This document shows, piece by piece, positions 30,696 to 40,335 of a stretch of DNA of 64,000 bases. Below the pieces are notes generated by a model. That model was not told the origin of the DNA. It searched no databases and was given only the letters and a program-made list of their open reading frames with translations. A program made the translations under genes and the position numbers. Source of the stretch: CAXMQZ01 sp963707075 (GTDB lineage Bacteria > Acidobacteriota > Thermoanaerobaculia > Multivoradales > JAHEKO01); contig CAVPOX010000004.1 of NCBI GenBank assembly GCA_963707075.1, positions 248,001-312,000 of the forward strand, in the 5' to 3' direction. How positions within the stretch are numbered: position 1 is the stretch's first letter; every line of letters begins with the position of its first letter.

Positions 30696-32159
30696 ATGTC
30701 CAACCTTCGAATACAACAGAGGAACGAAGCTGCGGTCCGCACCGGGGGCGAGTATGTCCTTTACTGGATGATCGCCGCGCGGCGAGTGCGATGGAACTTC
30801 GCACTCGACCATGCCCTCGACTGGGCGACCGAGCTCGGCAAGCCCTTGTTGGTCTTCGAGGCGCTACGGTGTGACTATCGGTGGGCCTCGGATCGTATGC
30901 ACCGCTTCATCCTCGATGGCATGGCGGACAACGAAGCCGCGCTCGCAGGATCCGGGATCGGCTACTACCCCTATGTCGAACCAGGGACAGGAGAGGGAAA
31001 GGGGCTGCTGGAGGCGCTGTCGAAAAGGGCGGCAGTGGTGGTCACCGATGAGTTCCCGACCTTCTTCTTGCCGCACATGGTCGAGGCTGCCGCTGCGAGG
31101 CTCGACGTCAAGCTCGAGGCGGTGGATTCCAATGGACTGTTGCCGATGCGGGCAGCCGATCGCTGCTTCACTCGTGCCTACGACTTCCGCCGGTTTCTGC
31201 AGAAGAAGCTACCCGATTTTCTCGACGACTTCCCTGGATCCGAGTTGCCGGAGAGAGGATCCTTGCCGGATTTCGCGGCAGTTCCGGATGCGATTGCCAG
31301 CCGTTGGCCGCGAGCCTCCAAGTCGTTGCTTTCTGGAGAACGGGATCTGAGTTCTCTGCCGATCGATCACCGGGTGGCGCCGATCGAGGACCGCGGAGGC
31401 TCAGAGGCGGGGCAGCGGGTGCTGAACCGTTTTCTCGAAGACCGGCTGTCGCTTTACGGCGAGGAACGCAATCAGCCAGAGGTGGCGGCGACGAGCGGAC
31501 TGTCACCTTACCTGCACTTCGGGCATGTCTCGGCCCACCAGATCCTGGATGCGATCGCGCGCCGGGAAGAATGGGGACCGTGGAAGCTGGGTGACGATCG
31601 CAAGGGTGCGCGCAAGGGCTGGTGGAACCTGGAGGCCTCGACAGAATCGTTCCTCGATGAGCTCGTTACCTGGCGTGAGCTGGGCTACAACTTCTGCCAC
31701 CATCGGCCGGATCATGGCGCGTACTCGGCCCTGTCCGAGTGGGCACAAGAGTCCTTGGCGGAACATGCGGAGGACGATCGGCCGTACCTCTACTCACTCG
31801 AGGAGTTCGAAGAGGCGCGGACCCATGACGATCTCTGGAACGCCGCCCAGAACGAGCTCCGGGAGACCGGCCGCATTCACAACTATCTCCGCATGCTCTG
31901 GGGCAAGAAGATCCTGCATTGGAGCCGCAGTCCGCAAGAAGCGCTCGACATCATGATCGAGCTCAACAACAAGTACGCAATCGATGGCCGCAACCCCAAT
32001 TCCTATACCGGTATCCTGTGGGTGCTCGGCCGTTTCGACCGCGCCTGGGGCCCCGAGCGTCCTGTCTTCGGCAAGGTCCGCTACATGAGCTCGCGCAACA
32101 CACGACGCAAGATCCGGGTCAACGGCTACATCCAGCGGTGGACGTCACCGATCCGGTGA
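30696..32159 (+). CDS. phrB: Class II CPD photolyase
   Basis: A 487-residue DNA repair flavoprotein that splits cyclobutane pyrimidine dimers with light. It has the N-terminal Rossmann-like part (YVLYWMIAARRVRWNFALDH) and the class II hallmark C-terminus: LHFGHVSAHQIL, TWRELGYNFC, WGKKILHWSRSPQEAL, NNKYAIDGRNPNSYTGILW and RPVFGKVRYMSS, covering the FAD site and the Trp electron path. Length fits class II enzymes (~450-490). ATG 30696 was preferred over an upstream TTG (30675) because GGAG sits 9 bases before it. Divergent from the TPR kinase; its 3' end overlaps the convergent hydrolase gene by 15 bases. The symbol is by function, not orthology. Confidence 0.95.
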   Translation: MSNLRIQQRNEAAVRTGGEYVLYWMIAARRVRWNFALDHALDWATELGKPLLVFEALRCDYRWASDRMHRFILDGMADNEAALAGSGIGYYPYVEPGTGEGKGLLEALSKRAAVVVTDEFPTFFLPHMVEAAAARLDVKLEAVDSNGLLPMRAADRCFTRAYDFRRFLQKKLPDFLDDFPGSELPERGSLPDFAAVPDAIASRWPRASKSLLSGERDLSSLPIDHRVAPIEDRGGSEAGQRVLNRFLEDRLSLYGEERNQPEVAATSGLSPYLHFGHVSAHQILDAIARREEWGPWKLGDDRKGARKGWWNLEASTESFLDELVTWRELGYNFCHHRPDHGAYSALSEWAQESLAEHAEDDRPYLYSLEEFEEARTHDDLWNAAQNELRETGRIHNYLRMLWGKKILHWSRSPQEALDIMIELNNKYAIDGRNPNSYTGILWVLGRFDRAWGPERPVFGKVRYMSSRNTRRKIRVNGYIQRWTSPIR

Positions 32160-33038
32160 TTGGCTCGGCGGATCGAGGCATTCGATCCATGTTTCGATGG
32201 CCTGGCGCACCTCGTTGGGACGTTCGGTCAGGGGCCAATGGGTCGCATCGATGGCCAGAATCTGGTGGTCGGGTAGTCGGGCCAGCTCGGCGCGGGAGAC
32301 CTCCCGGTCCATGAAATCGACGCCAGTGGATTCCATAATCAGCACCGGTACGGTTATGCCTTCGAGTGACGGTAGCGTTGCTGCGGTGGCCACGAGCTGT
32401 TGCAGGTAGTTGGCGGTAGGCATGTGGTGCAGGATCAACCCCAGGGCGCTGTAGCGGCGGACGAGCTCTTCCTGTGGATGCTCGCCTTCCATGGCCGCGC
32501 GCGTCTTTTCGTCGAGGCTTCTGAGATCCATCAGCGGAAAGTCCCGACGACGCAGGCCCAGCCGGTTCAGCACCCGTGCCGTCCAGATGGCGAACCAGAA
32601 CAGGGGTTCCATCCGCCGCGTCCAAAGCCGTCGACCGCGCAGGGCCCGGCGTACCACCGGATCGATTAGCCCCAGGGCCCGGACCCGCTGTGGGTGCGTC
32701 GCGGCCAGATGGAGAGCGATCTGCGCTCCCAGGCTGTGCCCCACGACGATCGCTTGATCGTAGCCCTCGGCATCGAGGATCCGCACCAGATCCTGACACC
32801 AGACGGTCAGGTCCAGGCGGCCGCGGTCCATCGATAGCGCGTTGCCCCGCATGTCGGGCCGCACGAGGTCGTAGCGGTCGCGCAGTGTCGTCTGCTCGGT
32901 CAGCTCGGTCCAACGTGTATGGTTGCTGGCGGCGCCATGGATCAGCAAGATAGCGGGGGATGGCTCCTGGCGGGCGCACCAGATCCAATAGCTGAGCTCG
33001 GTTCCATCAGTGGTTGCCAGTCGGCGCGAGTGTTCCAT
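32145..33038 (-). CDS. Alpha/beta-hydrolase fold protein
   Basis: A 297-residue soluble hydrolase. The oxyanion region is LLIHGAASNHTRW, the nucleophile elbow is VVGHSLGAQ (Ser about 102), followed by ALGLIDPVV; the acid is probably the Asp in ILAIDATHW and the His is in THWPLTERP near the C-terminus. It has a cap region with several Arg residues between strands 6 and 7. Its ATG directly follows the TGA of the N-acetyltransferase gene (TGAATG), with no separate Shine-Dalgarno sequence, so translation is probably coupled. Substrate unknown; family members include esterases, haloperoxidases and C-C hydrolases. Confidence 0.87.
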   Translation of the reverse strand: MEHSRRLATTDGTELSYWIWCARQEPSPAILLIHGAASNHTRWTELTEQTTLRDRYDLVRPDMRGNALSMDRGRLDLTVWCQDLVRILDAEGYDQAIVVGHSLGAQIALHLAATHPQRVRALGLIDPVVRRALRGRRLWTRRMEPLFWFAIWTARVLNRLGLRRRDFPLMDLRSLDEKTRAAMEGEHPQEELVRRYSALGLILHHMPTANYLQQLVATAATLPSLEGITVPVLIMESTGVDFMDREVSRAELARLPDHQILAIDATHWPLTERPNEVRQAIETWIECLDPPSQSPDR

Positions 33039-33872
33039 TCAGACGGGGGTGGGTGTGCCGAGGGCTGTAGACACCTCGGCGTCATCGACCTCGAGACCGA
33101 AAACCTCCCGGAGCAGCTCAGGCACTTCGGAGTCGGTGAGATCCCGCGATCGCTCTGCCTGGGCCTGCCGCTCGACAAAGGTTCTGCCCCGCAAGATGAG
33201 GCGCCGGTGAGGCTCGCTTCGCTGGACCGTCAAGGTGCGCATGAAGATCGACTGCGGATGCGTGGAGGTGAAGTGGTTGGCGACCGCAAAATCAACGGGT
33301 AGCGCCGGCACCAGGGTGAAGGAATACAGGTCCCGCCAACCCTGACCGAGATCGGTCTGGAGGACGTGAGCCGTGGTCGACTCCTTGACCACTCGAAAGG
33401 TCGCTACCGATTGCCTGGCGGCGGTTCCGTCGAGAGGAACTGGCTCGAGAGGACCGTCGCCCCCGAATCCGACATCGGCGAGCCAGCGGCGTTCACCTAC
33501 CGTTGCCTGCAGCAGCATGTGAGTGCGGGGCAGGGGGGCTGCCGCACCGGGTGGGCGGACCCGAGCCTCGAGGGTGCTCACCGCGAACCCCAACTGGCTC
33601 AAGACCGCGGCGAAGAGGGTGTTCTGCTCGAAGCAGTATCCTCCCCGTCGGCGGGCGACGAGCTTCGATTCGAGCTCAGCGATATCGAGACTGATCGGCC
33701 GCCCCAGACGGACATCGATGTTCTCGAAAGGAATCTGCGAAAGATGCGCGGTGTGGATGGCGGCGAGTGTCTCCAGCGTCGGCTCCCGGCCCGCTCGGTA
33801 GCCGATCCGCTCGAGGTAGGCATCGAGGTCGAGCTTCTCGGCATGACCTGTAGTCGGTGCTTGGTGGTCCAC
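33039..33872 (-). CDS. Arylamine N-acetyltransferase
   Basis: A 277-residue NAT that moves acetyl from acetyl-CoA to arylamines or hydrazines by a cysteine ping-pong mechanism. The catalytic triad is complete: C80 in RRGGYCFEQ, H118 in RTHMLL and D133 in LADVGFGG. PFENIDVRLGRPI near residue 49 is the typical N-terminal motif. The length matches bacterial NAT enzymes (~275). It is directly followed by the coupled alpha/beta-hydrolase gene. NAT genes next to hydrolases occur in aromatic-compound metabolism clusters in other bacteria, but nothing else here supports a specific pathway. Confidence 0.94.
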   Translation of the reverse strand: MDHQAPTTGHAEKLDLDAYLERIGYRAGREPTLETLAAIHTAHLSQIPFENIDVRLGRPISLDIAELESKLVARRRGGYCFEQNTLFAAVLSQLGFAVSTLEARVRPPGAAAPLPRTHMLLQATVGERRWLADVGFGGDGPLEPVPLDGTAARQSVATFRVVKESTTAHVLQTDLGQGWRDLYSFTLVPALPVDFAVANHFTSTHPQSIFMRTLTVQRSEPHRRLILRGRTFVERQAQAERSRDLTDSEVPELLREVFGLEVDDAEVSTALGTPTPV

Positions 33873-33922
33873 AGCGTAGCGCTCCGGAAATGCTCCTGAA
33901 CCGAACTCGCACGAATCGAGGG

Positions 33923-34429
33923 TCAGTCCGCTTCGTCGGCAGAGGGTCCGTAAAGGGCCGGTACAGGTACGTCGTTGAGGCGTAGATAGACGCCGAGCTG
34001 GGCCCGATGATGGATGGCATGGTTCATGATGAAGCTGCGCAGCACGGCGACGCGGGGCATGGTCAGGACCTCTTCGCCCCCCTTTAGCAGAGACCAGGCT
34101 GTCAGCATGTCCTCATCGCTGGCCTTGGCGATGGCTTCGCGGGCGGCAGCGACATTGGCATCGAACATCTCGACCGCACCGACCACCGACGGGATCGCTT
34201 CTTCCTGGATGGGCTCTTCGCCTGCGGGCTGCATGTCGAACGAAGGCTCGGCGAGGGTCATGACGGTCCATTTGGGCATGTTCGCCAGATGGGTGGCGAG
34301 ACCGCGAAAATCGAACGACTTCGGGTGCGGCCGCCAATCGAGCTTGTCTTCGGGAATTCGCTCGATGCATCTGCGGGTGTTGGCCATCTCGTGATCGAAC
34401 TCGGGCAGCAGGGCTTGGGCTAGTGGCAT
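33923..34429 (-). CDS. DinB-superfamily protein
   Basis: A 168-residue four-helix DinB protein, distinct from the one at 3407. Likely metal ligands are the His in LATHLANMP and the two in NHAIHHRAQLGVYLR near the C-terminus; the last motif is strongly typical of the family. It has a good ribosome-binding site (AAGGAG) before ATG 34429. It lies in a run of minus-strand genes with short gaps (50 bp to the NAT, 68 bp to the LprI/MliC-like gene), consistent with one transcript. Biochemical role unknown; some relatives are bacillithiol or mycothiol transferases. Confidence 0.88.
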   Translation of the reverse strand: MPLAQALLPEFDHEMANTRRCIERIPEDKLDWRPHPKSFDFRGLATHLANMPKWTVMTLAEPSFDMQPAGEEPIQEEAIPSVVGAVEMFDANVAAAREAIAKASDEDMLTAWSLLKGGEEVLTMPRVAVLRSFIMNHAIHHRAQLGVYLRLNDVPVPALYGPSADEAD

Positions 34430-34497
34430 GACGATCTCCTTGGGCTTGGTCTGCTCAGGGTAGCACTCGAATGTCGGCTGGAGGTGTGGCGATAGGG

Positions 34498-35133
34498 TTA
34501 CTCACTGCCGTTCTGGCGCTCGCGGCACTGCATCGGTTCCGCTTCCCAGCCCCAGGTCACGGTGGCCTCAGCACCCTTGTTCCAGAAAATGACGTTCTGG
34601 CCTTCGTACCTCGCCCCGCTACCGGTCGGCCGGAGGAAGGCGACAACCGAGCTGTCTCCCCGCTCGAGAACCGCGATAGGCGGATCGGTGCCGAAGAAGG
34701 TGGCCACCACCTCGTTGGCGGGATTGTTCTCACAGGCATAGAAGAACGGGCCACGTGCGGGCAACAGACGCCACCGGGCCTGGATCTCCCCAATCCGCAT
34801 GTTGTAGCTGTCCTCGACACAATGGCGGACGTCGTCGCTCTTCCAGCATTCGTTCCGTCCCTTGATCCAGCCGCGCTGCTCGGTCTTGATCATCGGCAGG
34901 TCGACGTTGTCCCGTGACAGGTCCATGGCGTGTCGCCAGACCTCGGCCAGCTGCAGGTCGAGCGCAGCCAGCCCGGGATCGGCACAGATCATCTCCTCGA
35001 CGGTGCCATCTGCCTTGGTGCAGTCGAATGAAGGTTGCGCCTGGAGGCCCGTGGCGCCGGCAGGCAGGAGGATCGAGAGCAGAATCGCCGGGACGCAAGA
35101 GACTTTTTCGAGAGAGTGGTGGATCGAGTGCAT
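34498..35133 (-). CDS. Secreted LprI-like/MliC-like protein (possible lysozyme inhibitor)
   Basis: A 211-residue exported protein. A signal peptide (VPAILLSILLPAGATGLQA) is followed by an LprI/DUF1311-type domain with paired cysteines (FDCTKADGTVEEMICADPGLAALD, NECWKSDDVRHCVEDSY) and then an MliC-like C-terminal domain (FYACENN, YEGQNVIFWNKG, MQCRER). Both parts are linked to inhibition of lysozyme in other bacteria, so a periplasmic defence against host or predator lysozyme is plausible. It follows the propeller kinase at 35170 by 36 bp on the same strand. There is no lipobox that I can see, so it may be soluble in the periplasm. Domain identity is good; activity is inferred. Confidence 0.8.
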   Translation of the reverse strand: MHSIHHSLEKVSCVPAILLSILLPAGATGLQAQPSFDCTKADGTVEEMICADPGLAALDLQLAEVWRHAMDLSRDNVDLPMIKTEQRGWIKGRNECWKSDDVRHCVEDSYNMRIGEIQARWRLLPARGPFFYACENNPANEVVATFFGTDPPIAVLERGDSSVVAFLRPTGSGARYEGQNVIFWNKGAEATVTWGWEAEPMQCRERQNGSE

Positions 35134-35169
35134 GGTCTTGCTCCAAGAGACAAACCGGTGGAACGGGTG

Positions 35170-37878
35170 TCAATTACCGACGGCCGTGGTCAGGCTACGC
35201 AGCTCATCGAACCAGCCGGTGACGATGGTGACGACTGCGGATCCGCCCTCGTCGCTCTGGGCACGCGGGAAGACCACGAAGCGGCTGCCGTCGGGGGCGA
35301 TGTCGTAGTCGTAGAACATATAACCCGGAACGGTGACTCCTCGGGGATTGCCGAAGATCTCGCCGAAGAGGCGTTGCGCCCGGCCGGCCCGAAAGTCCCC
35401 ATCATCCGTCTCGACCGAAACTGCCATCAGTCCCTCCAGACCGCGGTAGAACAGCTCGTCGCCGGTTGGCGACCACAGCGGCTGGACGCCATAGCCATCG
35501 GTAATCTGCCATCGGCCGTCTCCGTGCAGAGAACGCACATAGACCTCATCGCGACCGCTTTCGTTCGAGGTGTACGCCAGCCAGCGACCATCGGGAGAGA
35601 AGAAGGCGTCGTTTTCACGGAAAGGTGTGGTCATGAATTGCTCCGCCTCACCCGTGTCGAAGGAGTAGAGCCAGATGTCGTTGGTACTGATGTCCCCATC
35701 GGTTGATGAGACAAGGACAATCAGGTTTCCATCGGGGGACCAGTCGAGCGGTGCTGGAAAGTCGCTGATGTGATCGGACGGAATCAGGAGCTCGACTTCG
35801 CCGGTGCCGTCGGCGCGCTTGCGATACATGCCGATGTCGCCGTCTCGATCCGAGGCGAACGCGATCCATTTTCCGTCCGGCGACCACACGCCGTCGGCGT
35901 CGTATCCCGGACCGAAGGTCACGCGAGTGGCCACATCCCGTTCGATGTCGTAGACCCAGACGTCCCAGTCCTCGCCGCGCAGCATGGAAACCGCCAGCCT
36001 TCTGCCGTCGGGTGACAGGCGGGGAGTGCCGTAGAAGCCGGTCTGGTCCCACAGCGTCTCGGTCTGACCCGCACGATCGGCCCAGGCGATATCGAATCCC
36101 CGGAGATCGCTGGTGCCTGGCCGGTAGACGAGAGTGCCGTTCGTCGAGACATCGAACTGGGCTTCCCCATCATCCGGCTCGGAGGCGATGCCCTCCAGCA
36201 CCGGCATCGGCGAGCCCGTTGCTTCCAGTCGTTCGGCGTCGAAAGGTAGCGCGAACAGTGCGGCGTTGTCGACAAACAGCACATGCCCGGTAGGGACATA
36301 ACGGCCATAGGAGCCATAGGGGTGCACTTCGCTCCGCTCGCCGGTGGCGGCCTCGACCACTTCCAGTCGCGAGCCCTGTTCGGTGATGACGCAGAACAGC
36401 ACGACTTTGCCGCCTGGTAGCCACTGGGGCCAGCGGTGGGATTCCCAACTCGCTTCCGGGTCGGTCTCGGTCAACGGCTCGACGGTACCGCCCGCCGCCG
36501 GTACCAGGGAGAGGCCACCTCGGGAGGTAGGAGCGAAGACGATTCTGCCATCCGGTCCCCAGCTGCCACCCCGCGGATTGTCGACCTCTGCCAGCCGGAT
36601 CGGCGAGCTGCCGGACAGCGGCATCTTTTGCAGCTCGTTGACGGTCATGTACGCCAACCACTTGCTGTCGGGCGAGACGAAGGGCTGATGCGGCGCATCG
36701 GGCCAATCGCCCTGCGCCAGCAGAATCGATTCGATACGGTCGAAGGGGCGGAGGTAGAGGCTGAAAGATCTCCCGGTGCGCGCGGAGAAGACGATGTTTC
36801 TCCCGTCGGGTGTCAACACCGCGCCGGCCCCACGGGCATCGAAGAGAGCCTCTTCGGACAGGCTCACGGGCAATCGGCGGACCGGCTCTGGAGCTGCCTC
36901 GGGTTGTAGCAAGCGGCCGCCGACGAGTCCAAGAATACCCGCCGCCGCGACTACCGCCCAGATCCACCAGGGAATCCGGGTGGTCGTGGCGGTCTCCGGT
37001 ACCCGCTCGACGGGGTTCTCGAGCCACTCCTGAATGGCGATGCGGGCATCGCCGATCGCCTGCAGGCGTCGGTTGACGTCCTTCTCCAGACACTGCGCCA
37101 GGAGGTGCCGGATGCGACGCGGAGTGCCTGCGGGCAGCGCCTGGAGGTCCGGCTCCTTGTGCACGATCGCACCGAGCACGTCGGTGACCGTTTCGCCCTC
37201 GAACGTGCGGTGCCCGGTGAGCATCTCGTAGAGCACGCAGCCGAAAGCCCAGATGTCGCTGCGTCGGTCGACCGGCTTGGCGCGTGCTTGTTCGGGGCTC
37301 ATGTAACCGGCGGTGCCCAGCAGCATGCCGACCCCGGTCATCGCCTGGGTCAGAGTCGGCGACATCGAGATGGCCTGGTTGAGCCCCTCGCCGGAGATGG
37401 GTTCGGGAGCGAGCGCCTTCGCCAGTCCGAAGTCGAGCACTTTGATGCCGCCCTCCGGCGTCACCTTGACGTTGGCCGGCTTGAGGTCGCGATGAATGAC
37501 CCCTTTCTCGTGTGCGGCTTCCAGGGCCTCGGCGATCTGCAAGGCGAAAGGCAGGGCTTCTTTGAGGGGGATCGGTCCGCGCGTCAGGCGCTGGGCCAGG
37601 TCCTCCCCCTCGACGAGCTCCATCACCAGCAACTGCTTGCCGTCGGCCTCTTCGACCTGGTGGATGCCGGCAATGTGGGGGTGGTTGAGTGATGCCAACA
37701 CGCGAGCCTCGCGCTCGAAGCGGGCCAGACGCTCGGGGTCCGAGGCGACGATGTCGGGCAGCACCTTGATGGCGACGTCGCGGCCGAGCTTGGTGTCCTC
37801 GGCTCGGTAGACCTCACCCATGCCGCCTTCGCCGAGCTTGGCTGTGATCTTGAAGTGGGAAAGGGTGGATCCGATCAT
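35170..37878 (-). CDS. Ser/Thr protein kinase with TolB/WD40-like propeller
   Basis: A 902-residue kinase beginning at MIGSTLSHF (ATG 37878), the standard start of its paralogues; the longer frame from 37995 overlaps the upstream gene. Motifs: GEGGMGEVY, K38, HRDLKPAN (catalytic D131), DFGLAK, GTAGYMSPEQ. The membrane helix (WWIWAVVAAAGILGLVGG) precedes a propeller with LTPDGRNIVF, RLSPDGRRLAV and FSPDGRWLAYTSNESG blades. It has no family B loop, reading VEEADGKQLLVMEL directly, and so shows the ancestral form of the N-lobe. The start is 4 bases after the stop of the TPR kinase upstream, so the two are very likely co-transcribed. Confidence 0.94.
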   Translation of the reverse strand: MIGSTLSHFKITAKLGEGGMGEVYRAEDTKLGRDVAIKVLPDIVASDPERLARFEREARVLASLNHPHIAGIHQVEEADGKQLLVMELVEGEDLAQRLTRGPIPLKEALPFALQIAEALEAAHEKGVIHRDLKPANVKVTPEGGIKVLDFGLAKALAPEPISGEGLNQAISMSPTLTQAMTGVGMLLGTAGYMSPEQARAKPVDRRSDIWAFGCVLYEMLTGHRTFEGETVTDVLGAIVHKEPDLQALPAGTPRRIRHLLAQCLEKDVNRRLQAIGDARIAIQEWLENPVERVPETATTTRIPWWIWAVVAAAGILGLVGGRLLQPEAAPEPVRRLPVSLSEEALFDARGAGAVLTPDGRNIVFSARTGRSFSLYLRPFDRIESILLAQGDWPDAPHQPFVSPDSKWLAYMTVNELQKMPLSGSSPIRLAEVDNPRGGSWGPDGRIVFAPTSRGGLSLVPAAGGTVEPLTETDPEASWESHRWPQWLPGGKVVLFCVITEQGSRLEVVEAATGERSEVHPYGSYGRYVPTGHVLFVDNAALFALPFDAERLEATGSPMPVLEGIASEPDDGEAQFDVSTNGTLVYRPGTSDLRGFDIAWADRAGQTETLWDQTGFYGTPRLSPDGRRLAVSMLRGEDWDVWVYDIERDVATRVTFGPGYDADGVWSPDGKWIAFASDRDGDIGMYRKRADGTGEVELLIPSDHISDFPAPLDWSPDGNLIVLVSSTDGDISTNDIWLYSFDTGEAEQFMTTPFRENDAFFSPDGRWLAYTSNESGRDEVYVRSLHGDGRWQITDGYGVQPLWSPTGDELFYRGLEGLMAVSVETDDGDFRAGRAQRLFGEIFGNPRGVTVPGYMFYDYDIAPDGSRFVVFPRAQSDEGGSAVVTIVTGWFDELRSLTTAVGN

Positions 37879-37882
37879 CGGG

Positions 37883-40135
37883 TCAACCGGTCTCGCCGCT
37901 GGCAGCTTCGTCAGCGGGCGGCGGGTAGATTTCGTCGAACTCGGGCTCGTCGTGGAGGATGGCGAGATCCGGGTCGCGGCGGGCCCAGTCACCATCCTTG
38001 AAACCGGCTTCCCAGGCTCTACGCAGATTGTCCAGCGCTTCTCGCTTGTTGCCGAGCTTGCATTGGATGCAGGCGCAGTTGTAGAGAACCGAAGAGTCGT
38101 TGGGGCGCAAAGCTGCGGCGAAATTCATCTCGCGCCGGGCATCGTCGGGGCGTTCCATCTCCGCGTAACTGCTTGCCAGGAGCACCCGGGCGCGCGCGTC
38201 TTCGGGCACCTTGAGAATGTGTTTCTCCAGGGCCTCGACTCGCTGCTGCCGGTAGATGTTGCGCAGGTCGTTCTTGCCCAAGGCACCGAGGGCGTTGATG
38301 ATGGGCACGTAGACGCTGTAGTCGTCGCCCGAGGTGGATACGGCGGCTTCGGCGAGCTCGGCAACTTCCTGAAAGCGGCCGGCGGCAAATAGCGCGCGGC
38401 CGAGTAGATAGTAAGCCCCTTCGCAGTCCGGTTTGCGCCCGATCGCCTGCCGCACCCGCATGATGGCGTCTTCGAGATCGCCGTCGATGTAGCGGATCCA
38501 GGCCTGCGCGACCTGGACGTCGGGTAGCTCGGGGCGCAGCGCGATGGCGCGGTCGGCGGCCTCACGAGCTCGATTGGCCCAGGAGTCATCGCGCTCGAAG
38601 TTGGCGTAGTACTGCGCACAGAAGACTGCGTTGGCTGCGTGTGCAAGAGCGAACTCTGGATCCTGCGAGACTGCGTTGGAAAACATCTGCAACGCGAACT
38701 CCAGATCCTGACGGGTCAAGCGGCGTGCATAGCTTTTGCCCCGCAGGTAGAGATCGTAGGCCTGCATGTTGTCCGTTGGCTTGGTGGCGATCTCTTGCTG
38801 TTCCTGAGGCGTGAGGGTGATGCGCAGCGCCTCGGCGATCTTGCGGGCGATCTCGTCCTGAACCTCGAAGACGTCCTCCATCTCGCGGTCGTAGCGTTCT
38901 GACCAGAGCGGGAAATCGGTCCGGGTGTCGACCAATTGGGTATTGATGCGTAGGCGGTTGCCGGCCCTTCGCAGGCTTCCGGTCAGAACGTAGGCGGCAT
39001 TGAGTTGCTGGCCGATCTGAGCCGGTGTCGCCGACTTGTCCCGGTAGGCCAGGACGGTAGCGCGCGAAAAGATGTTGAGGCCCTTGATCTTGGAAAGCTC
39101 GGTGATGATGTCCTCGGTCACCCCATCGCGAAAGTACTCGTCTTCCTTGACGCCGCTGAGATTCTCGAAATACAGCACCGCAATGGAGTGCTCGGCCTGA
39201 GGCTCCGGCGTGCCGGGTCGCGAGTCGGTGCTGGGGGCCGCTGGCCGTTGTCCGGAGTCCAGGTCGCGGCGCAGTCGAATCAGATCGGTTTTGAGATCGG
39301 TGGCCGATTGGTAGCGCAGGTTACGGTCCTTCTCCAGGGCCTTGCCGAGAATCCGGTTGAGCTCGGCCGGAAGTGAAGGGTTGGCCTGGGTTACGGGCAA
39401 CGGCTCTTGATTGAGGATCGCCGCGTAGACGACAGCGGAGGTCTCGCCTTGAAAGGGCAGAGTACCGGTAGCCATCTGATAGAGGACCGTGCCCAGCGAA
39501 AACAGGTCGGTGCGGGCGTCGGTCATCTTGCCGCGAGCCTGCTCGGGTGACATGTAGGACACCGTGCCCAGCGTCGTGCCGGCGACCGTCAGATCATCGG
39601 GGCGGGCGAGCGTTTGCAGTTGCGAGCCTTCGTCTCCCTCGGCCGTTCTGCGGGGCTGCTCGATCTTGGCGAGGCCGAAGTCCAGAACCTTGGCCTGTTG
39701 GCGCTGGTTGACGAAGATATTGGCGGGTTTGATGTCGCGGTGGACGATCCCCTTGGAGTGAGCCGACTCCAGGGCATCCGCCACCTGAATGCCGATCTCG
39801 ATCAGCCGATCGACTTCGACTGGCCCGGTTTGAATCAGGTCCTTGAGTGTCTCGCCTTCCAGCAGCTCCATGACGATGAAGTGCTGGCGCTCGAACTGAT
39901 CGATCGAATAGACGGTACAGATGTTGGGGTGATTGAGCGCCGAGGCCGCTCGTGCCTCTCGCTGGAATCGTTCCAGCGTGGGCTCGTCCTGTGCCAGGTC
40001 CTCGGGCAGGAACTTCAGTGCCACCCGGCGGCCGAGCTTGGTGTCTTCGGCTTCGTAGACCACACCCATGCCGCCACTGCCCAGCTGGTCGGTGACCGAG
40101 TAGTGAGAGACAGTCTTTCCTACGAGCGATTCCAT
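37883..40135 (-). CDS. Ser/Thr protein kinase with TolB-N (FlgO-like) domain and TPRs
   Basis: A 750-residue kinase with glycine loop GSGGMGVVY, K41, HRDIKPAN (about 132), DFGLAK and GTVSYMSPEQ. No membrane helix is visible. A Pro-rich linker leads to a TolB-N/FlgO-like domain (SIAVLYFENLSG near 318, DGVTEDIITELSK, LTGSLRRAGNRLRINTQL) and then TPRs to about 720. The C-terminus (WARRDPDLAILHDEPEF) closely resembles the end of the kinase-less protein at 43014 (WAEHDSNLDAIRDDPRF), so the effector halves share an origin. First gene of the kinase pair; GAGGG lies about 9 bases before the ATG. It lacks the family B loop. Confidence 0.93.
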   Translation of the reverse strand: MESLVGKTVSHYSVTDQLGSGGMGVVYEAEDTKLGRRVALKFLPEDLAQDEPTLERFQREARAASALNHPNICTVYSIDQFERQHFIVMELLEGETLKDLIQTGPVEVDRLIEIGIQVADALESAHSKGIVHRDIKPANIFVNQRQQAKVLDFGLAKIEQPRRTAEGDEGSQLQTLARPDDLTVAGTTLGTVSYMSPEQARGKMTDARTDLFSLGTVLYQMATGTLPFQGETSAVVYAAILNQEPLPVTQANPSLPAELNRILGKALEKDRNLRYQSATDLKTDLIRLRRDLDSGQRPAAPSTDSRPGTPEPQAEHSIAVLYFENLSGVKEDEYFRDGVTEDIITELSKIKGLNIFSRATVLAYRDKSATPAQIGQQLNAAYVLTGSLRRAGNRLRINTQLVDTRTDFPLWSERYDREMEDVFEVQDEIARKIAEALRITLTPQEQQEIATKPTDNMQAYDLYLRGKSYARRLTRQDLEFALQMFSNAVSQDPEFALAHAANAVFCAQYYANFERDDSWANRAREAADRAIALRPELPDVQVAQAWIRYIDGDLEDAIMRVRQAIGRKPDCEGAYYLLGRALFAAGRFQEVAELAEAAVSTSGDDYSVYVPIINALGALGKNDLRNIYRQQRVEALEKHILKVPEDARARVLLASSYAEMERPDDARREMNFAAALRPNDSSVLYNCACIQCKLGNKREALDNLRRAWEAGFKDGDWARRDPDLAILHDEPEFDEIYPPPADEAASGETG

Positions 40136-40335
40136 TGCCGAGACCCTCGTTGTGGTTGTTTTTGCGAGCGGCGCTCATCGTAACACGCCTATTCCAAGAG
40201 ACTGCCCAGCATTTTCGCCACCGAATGCGGCTATCAGCGTGGCTTGCGTCCGGCACCGCGGCCGCAGGGCGAGTTGTGGCCCCGGGGCTCTCTGCTCGAG
40301 GTTGGCTGGTCGCCTTGCCTTCCTGGGATTACCGG

